Source: Hirsutella rhossiliensis (taxonomy: Eukaryota; Ascomycota; Sordariomycetes; Hypocreales; Ophiocordycipitaceae). From it: a stretch of DNA of 64,000 bases. The notes under the pieces are model-generated. The model made no database searches and was not told the origin of the DNA. It saw only the letters and a list, made by a program, of their open reading frames with translations. The stretch covers positions 2,542,001 through 2,606,000 of the forward strand of contig NW_025408667.1 of NCBI RefSeq assembly GCF_020360975.1. Reading direction: 5' to 3'. Below are positions 59,560-64,000 of this stretch, one piece after another. Position 1 is the stretch's first letter; every line of letters begins with the position of its first letter. The position numbers and the translations under genes were made by a program.

Positions 59560-60620
59560 ATCTATAATATAAATAAGGAATATTTTAATTTAGGGTAGAT
59601 ATATTATAAGTAGTTATTTTATAAATTATTAAGTAACTATATATTATACGATATTCTATTTGTTTTTTATATTAATATATATATAATAAATATCTTAAAA
59701 ATTAATAATAAATTAATTTAAATAATAAATAAAAAAACTTATACTTATAATAATAATAATTTAATTTAATATAAAGAAAATAAAACTATTCTTACCTCTT
59801 TATTAATTTTTCTAATCTTATATATATATTATTGCTAATAGGTAAAGCTTTAATTTAGTTTAAACTAATTTTATTTTATACTACTTTAGTACCAAAATTT
59901 TTTTTTTATATAAAAAGTAGGTATAATATTATACTATCTAACATTAAATAAGTATTTAGAAAATCTATTACGTATTAAGCTATAAATAAGTTATTATCTC
60001 CTTCTCTAATTATAGATTTAGCTAAATATAGACTTTTATTTTTAGATATATTTACTTTATCTTTTATATTAGAATTATTATTAATACGTTTATTTATAGT
60101 AGTACCTAAAGTATACTATTACTAAAATACTTATTTCCTTAGTAAATCTAGCTTTTACTAAGAGAGAACTACTTTTAGCCGCTAAACCTATACCTATACT
60201 TAATCCTCCTATAATAGTAGTAGAGTCCTCTATAATAGCTTATATTATTTAATATACTAGAAGGTATATTAATATTTACTTTTCCTGCCTTAAAACTAAC
60301 TTTATTCTTATAAATTAAATATTATACTTTATAATCTTTTATAACTTTAACTATAGCCTCTATAAATTTTTATAGTATAGATTTTCTTTATTAAGATAAT
60401 ATATAGTTATTATAGAATAATCTAATATAATAAAAATTATTGTTAATATTAATATACTAAAAATAAAAGTAATAATAAATCTACTATTATTATAAAAGAA
60501 AATTTAAATATTTATTTTTCTAGCAAAGTAGCCCTAAGGGCTACTTATACACCTAAATTATCCTAATAAAATACTAATTACTAAACTATATAAAAATAAT
60601 ATAGTTTAAGTTAAATTAAT
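59560..60620 (-). other. NUMT segment downstream of cox1
   Basis: Very AT-rich. One coding-like minus-strand stretch near 60080-60240 reads TTIIGGLSIGIGLAAKSSSL and VKARFTKEISILV, unidentified. A perfect hairpin AAGTAGCCC/GGGCTACTT at 60526-60546 is like the GC-rich hairpins found in fungal mtDNA. Confidence 0.5.
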
Positions 60621-60624
60621 TATA

Positions 60625-60905
60625 GATTATAAAGGTAAACTTATAAATATATAAGGTTTAGGTAGGCTTATTAACCCTTACTCTAAACTACTATAATATC
60701 TATTTAAATTAGCTTATAATATATCTATATAGAACCCTAGTATTAATTAAGGATTTCTACTAGCTACTTTACCTTCTACTAATTATTTATAAATAATATA
60801 TAAAAATAATTAAGCGGCTACTATACTTACTATAGATCCTATACTACTTATTAAATTTCATCCTAAAAATATATTAAGATAGTCGCTTATTCTTCTAAGT
60901 ATACC
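60625..60905 (-). pseudogene. cox1: cox1 last exon (NUMT)
   Basis: The minus strand reads ILRRISDYLNIFLG*NLISS, then IGSIVSIVAA*LFLYIIYK, and ends PKPYIFISLPL*S. This is the C-terminal part of cytochrome c oxidase subunit 1 (MPRRISDYPDAF.GWN...). W codons have become stops and P/M codons L/I by C-to-T or G-to-A changes. It cannot encode a working subunit. Confidence 0.88.
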
Positions 60906-60949
60906 TTATAGTATTTTTATATCTTACTTATAAATAAATTTATTATAAT

Positions 60950-61800
60950 TTTAAATAAAAGTATTTATCTTTATAAAGTTTATCTATATCTAAATACTTT
61001 TTAATAGTTCTAGCTACTATATATAAATCTTTTATAATAAATCCTATACTATTATAGTATTTAATAAACTACTTATTACTATTATAAATATAAACCTTCT
61101 TTCTTAATTTAGCTAAGGTTTCTTCCGATTTAGTTTTACTAAACATAGGATTATTAGAACCCGCTCTATCTTTATTTATATATATAATAAATTCCTTAGA
61201 TTTTTCCTTATTAAACATAGGATTTAAAGCACCTAGTTTAGATATACTTATTTTCTCTAAAGTAATAGGAGAGTATACTTTAGATTAAAAAGGGTTTAAT
61301 TCACCCGAAAATAAAACACTAAGTCTCTTTTTAGTATATTTAAGTAGAGGTTTACCTTTACGGAATTTAGATATAAGTCTTTTAGATTCTTCTAAGTATT
61401 TAAATCCTATACTAGATCTAGCCCTATGGTTTAAATTAAGTATAGGTTTATATAAATTAATATATTATTATTCTTTATAAATAATATTTTTCTTTATAAA
61501 TATACTAGTATTACCTAAAACATATAAAATTATAATAGAAAAATTACTATACCTATATTTTAAAATAGAATTATAAATATAATAGCTATTAACTAAACGA
61601 GAAGAAAAAGAATAAGTAGCTAGTCTTTTACTTAAATCCTTACTACTACCTATATATTACTTTCTATTTACGTTATTATATATAATATAAATACTACCTT
61701 TATTCTTATATTCCTTTAAAATAGTTTCTCTATCTTTTAAAAGATTATATATATAAGAAACTAGAGTGACTTTTAAATTAATTAAATATAATTTTTATTC
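60950..61800 (-). pseudogene. GIY-YIG homing endonuclease of a cox1 group I intron (NUMT)
   Basis: The minus strand begins near 61790 with LKDRETILKEYKNKGSIYII, then YNNVNRK*YIGSSKDLSKRL, the GIY...YIG core. NUMOD3-like repeats follow around 61130-61330: FSGELNPF*SK, LGALNPMFNKEKSKEF and GSNNPMFSKTKSEETLAKLR. It ends near 60950 with a DNA-binding tail. In mitochondria it would cut intronless cox1 alleles to spread the intron. It sits between the two cox1 exons, after FFPQYFL. Only a few stops, all TAA/TAG. Confidence 0.85.
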
Positions 61801-62267
61801 TTAATTAAACTAGTATTTAGGTTTAATAGTAATTAAATTATTACTATTTATAATTTTTTAAATAAAGTCTTTATTATATAGATCTTATTTTAGTTTATAA
61901 GTAGTACTTAAAGTATCTTTAATACTATATAAATCTAAACTATTTAATTAATTAGAATCTTTATTAAGGTATTTATTATAATTACTCTTTAAGAATATAT
62001 AATTATTATAGTTATAATCTTTAAAAGTTAAAAGATAATAAGGTTTATAAACTAGTAAGATATATAAATATATTGCTATATTATTTAGACTATTTCTTTA
62101 ACTTAAAAGTTATAATATATATAGTCTTTAAAGATCCTATTAAAGTAAATATATATTTACTTTTTAGTTTCCTACTAATTATCTATTTATAAAGCTTAAA
62201 GTTAAATAGAGTTTCTAGTATATAGTATTATATAAATTTTATATCGCTATAAAAAAAGGCCTATTAT

Positions 62268-62668
62268 TAACTTAAAAAGTATTAAGGGAAAAATATAAGA
62301 TTAATACCTATAAATAAAAGTTAAAATTATACTTTAGCTAAAGTTAAATCGTAATTTAGACCTAATATTTTCGGTATTTAAAAATATTACCCTATAAATA
62401 TAGCGAATACTACCCCTATACTTAAAATATAATAGAAATAAGCAATAATATAGTAAGTATCGTAGAATATAATATTAAGTAATACGTTTACTAATATAAC
62501 TCTACTTAACCGTTTAATTATAAATATAAAGACGAAACCTAGTAAAAATAATATTAAAGGTATTATTTTTATAGACCCCCTATAGTATATAGCTAATTAA
62601 GAGAAAATTTTTATCCTTATAGGAACTATAATAATTAGTATTATAGCTATAAAATAAGCTTTAGTCTA
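62268..62668 (-). pseudogene. cox1: cox1 penultimate exon (NUMT)
   Basis: The minus strand reads TKAYFIAIILIIIVPIRIKI, FLLGFVFIFIIKRLSRVILV, IIFYDTYYIIAYFYYILSI and PKILGLNYDLTLAKVQF. This corresponds to the cox1 segment with the haem/copper ligand motif HDTYYVVAHFHYVLSM; all its histidines are tyrosine here (CAT to TAT). Intron borders lie at TKAYF upstream and FFPQ(H)FL downstream. Confidence 0.92.
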
Positions 62669-63149
62669 AAAGGATAGAACTATAAGTTAATAAAGTAGAT
62701 AACTATATATTATTAGGGTAGCTTACTTACTTACTTATTTTTCTAAACTAAAGGTTTAGAATATAAAGCTATACCTATATCCCCTATTTTATACTATAAT
62801 ATATTAAAAACCGGATACTTCTATATAATAATGCTTCTTATCTTAGCTTATATATCTTACGGGTTTATAAACTAGGGATTATAAAAGGGGATAAGGAAGC
62901 TATATTTAATGCTTTATTAGCTATCTTTTTTCTTAGTAAAGCGCACGCTACTAAATTTTTTTTCTTAGTTTTAGCTTACTTATTTATATAAATAAGGATA
63001 AGTATAAAGTAGTAGGAAGAAATCGGAATATAGAGCGTATATACTACGTAGAGAAAGAATAGTAACTATAGTAGTAGTAAGAGAAGTTTCTTCTTTTTTA
63101 TATACCTATATTAAATTTCTTACGTACTTATCTCTAAAGATCCTTTAGT

Positions 63150-63990
63150 TATAATACTTATAATTTTTTTATACCTTTACTTTATAAATGCTTACCTTTT
63201 CTAATTATTCTATATACTTTTCTAAATTTAATAAAATTTATATATTTTCCTCTAAATATATAATACTTATTAAAGTAATTTATTAAACGAGGTACTATAT
63301 TAAAATCTAAACTTTTATAATACTATATACCTAAGCTATCTTAAGTAATATTACCTGTCTTTAAATAATTATATAAAAGTTCTAGAGGTAATTTATCCTT
63401 TTATTTTATAGAATATATTAACCTTACGCTATATCCTATTTTATTTATTAGACTTTTAATAATATTAATATAGAAATAACTATTAGCTTAAGTAAACCTT
63501 ACTAATTAAAAATTATCTAAAAATAATCTTTTTAAAGGAGGTAAAATTCTAATATTAAAATATTTACTATAATTTTATCGAATTAATTAATTATATTTAG
63601 ATTTAGTTATAAATTTACTATTTATTAAAGATAAGATAATAAATAAACCTTTTTTATCTTTATAAATATATCTTACTGCTTTTTTATTATTAATTTTATC
63701 TATACTACTATACCTTATTTATTTTCTAATATAGTAAGCTAATAAAATATTAGATTATTTAAAAACAATATATAATTGTTTTTTAATAAATTAACTAATA
63801 CCTTCTATTAATCTTATAAGAAAATACCCTAATTCCTTATCTATAAGATTAGTTTTATATTTAGATAAATAATTAGAAATTTAAGGTAAATTAGTATATT
63901 TATTATAAGTATTTTTAGTTATTGCTATAGCTATTCTATTAATAGTAAAGTTACTTACTAATTTTTCTAAAAATAAGTAAATTGTTCCTA
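63150..63990 (-). pseudogene. LAGLIDADG homing endonuclease of the upstream cox1 intron (NUMT)
   Basis: Minus strand. Near 63790-63830 it reads DKELGYFLIRLIEGIS, the first LAGLIDADG helix (GYFLAGLIEGDG before mutation). Near 63480-63530 it reads LDNF*LVRFT*ANSYFYINI, the second helix. Later come VRLIYSIK**DKLPLELL and FNKYYIFRGKYINFIKFRK, typical of the LAGLIDADG_1 family. The N-terminus may continue beyond the window. Catalytic acids are partly lost, so it is inactive. Confidence 0.85.
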
Positions 63991-64000
63991 ACATAATAAA

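Larger units (their letters stand above)
59560..64000 (-). other. Nuclear copy of mitochondrial DNA (NUMT): 3' cox1 region with two introns, RIP-marked
   Basis: The minus strand contains, in mitochondrial order, a LAGLIDADG endonuclease, a cox1 exon, a GIY-YIG endonuclease and the last cox1 exon. Stops lie where Gln/Trp are expected, His is replaced by Tyr, and CA/TG are depleted. This pattern is not expected of functional mtDNA, so a nuclear, RIP-processed copy is inferred. It runs off the window's right end. Confidence 0.85.

Noticed and set aside
59560..64000. Treating the right end as a mis-assembled true mitochondrial contig
   Set aside because: Conserved cox1 histidines and tryptophans are lost with a CA/TG bias, and the DNA is joined to a pogo element; both argue for a nuclear copy.

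Overview
The window reads as part of an accessory, transposon-dominated chromosome region of a filamentous ascomycete (Pezizomycotina). A hypocrealean, invertebrate-associated fungus is plausible, inferred mainly from a secreted heat-labile-enterotoxin-A-like gene. About 85-90% of the sequence has been rewritten by repeat-induced point mutation (RIP). In these tracts CA and TG dinucleotides are almost absent, TA is greatly enriched, CG survives, and broken reading frames are interrupted almost only by TAG/TAA. Two short islands keep normal CA/TG content and intact genes.

Layout: 1-4665 Copia-1 (minus, cut by the window edge). About 4870-7300 Copia-2 remnant (plus). 7304-15191 a complete chromodomain Ty3/gypsy element (plus; 469-bp LTRs; TTAAG target duplication). 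15220-16570 a RIP-dead unidentified gene. 16590-19080 island 1, with one secreted cysteine-rich protein gene between imperfect inverted repeats. 19082-29694 a pogo/Fot1-like DNA transposon (minus) split by a second copy of the gypsy family (21224-29084, CTTAT duplication). 29697-32235 gag-like debris. 32236-38328 a complete Copia-3 (minus) with a coding minisatellite. 39308-41345 a deleted LINE, and 41345-43930 a gypsy gag-RT fragment. 44161-44440 a solo LTR-like unit. About 45300-48200 a hAT transposase. 50150-52900 a RIP-dead segment containing a three-exon histone H3-like gene. 53050-57253 island 2, with the enterotoxin-like gene between inverted solo LTR-like units. 57254-57997 a MITE. 58140-59500 a second pogo remnant. 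About 59560-64000 mitochondrial DNA in the nucleus: the 3' part of cox1 with two homing-endonuclease introns, itself carrying the RIP signature.

The two intact genes both encode predicted secreted proteins and lie in RIP-spared pockets, the classic layout of a fast-evolving effector compartment. The two most unexpected items are the RIP-mutated histone H3-like gene (51778-52315), which aligns to the H3 fold without gaps once two introns are removed, and the RIP-marked cox1 insertion. Identities of degraded elements come from conserved residues read through RIP stops; boundaries are exact only where terminal repeats or target duplications are quoted.
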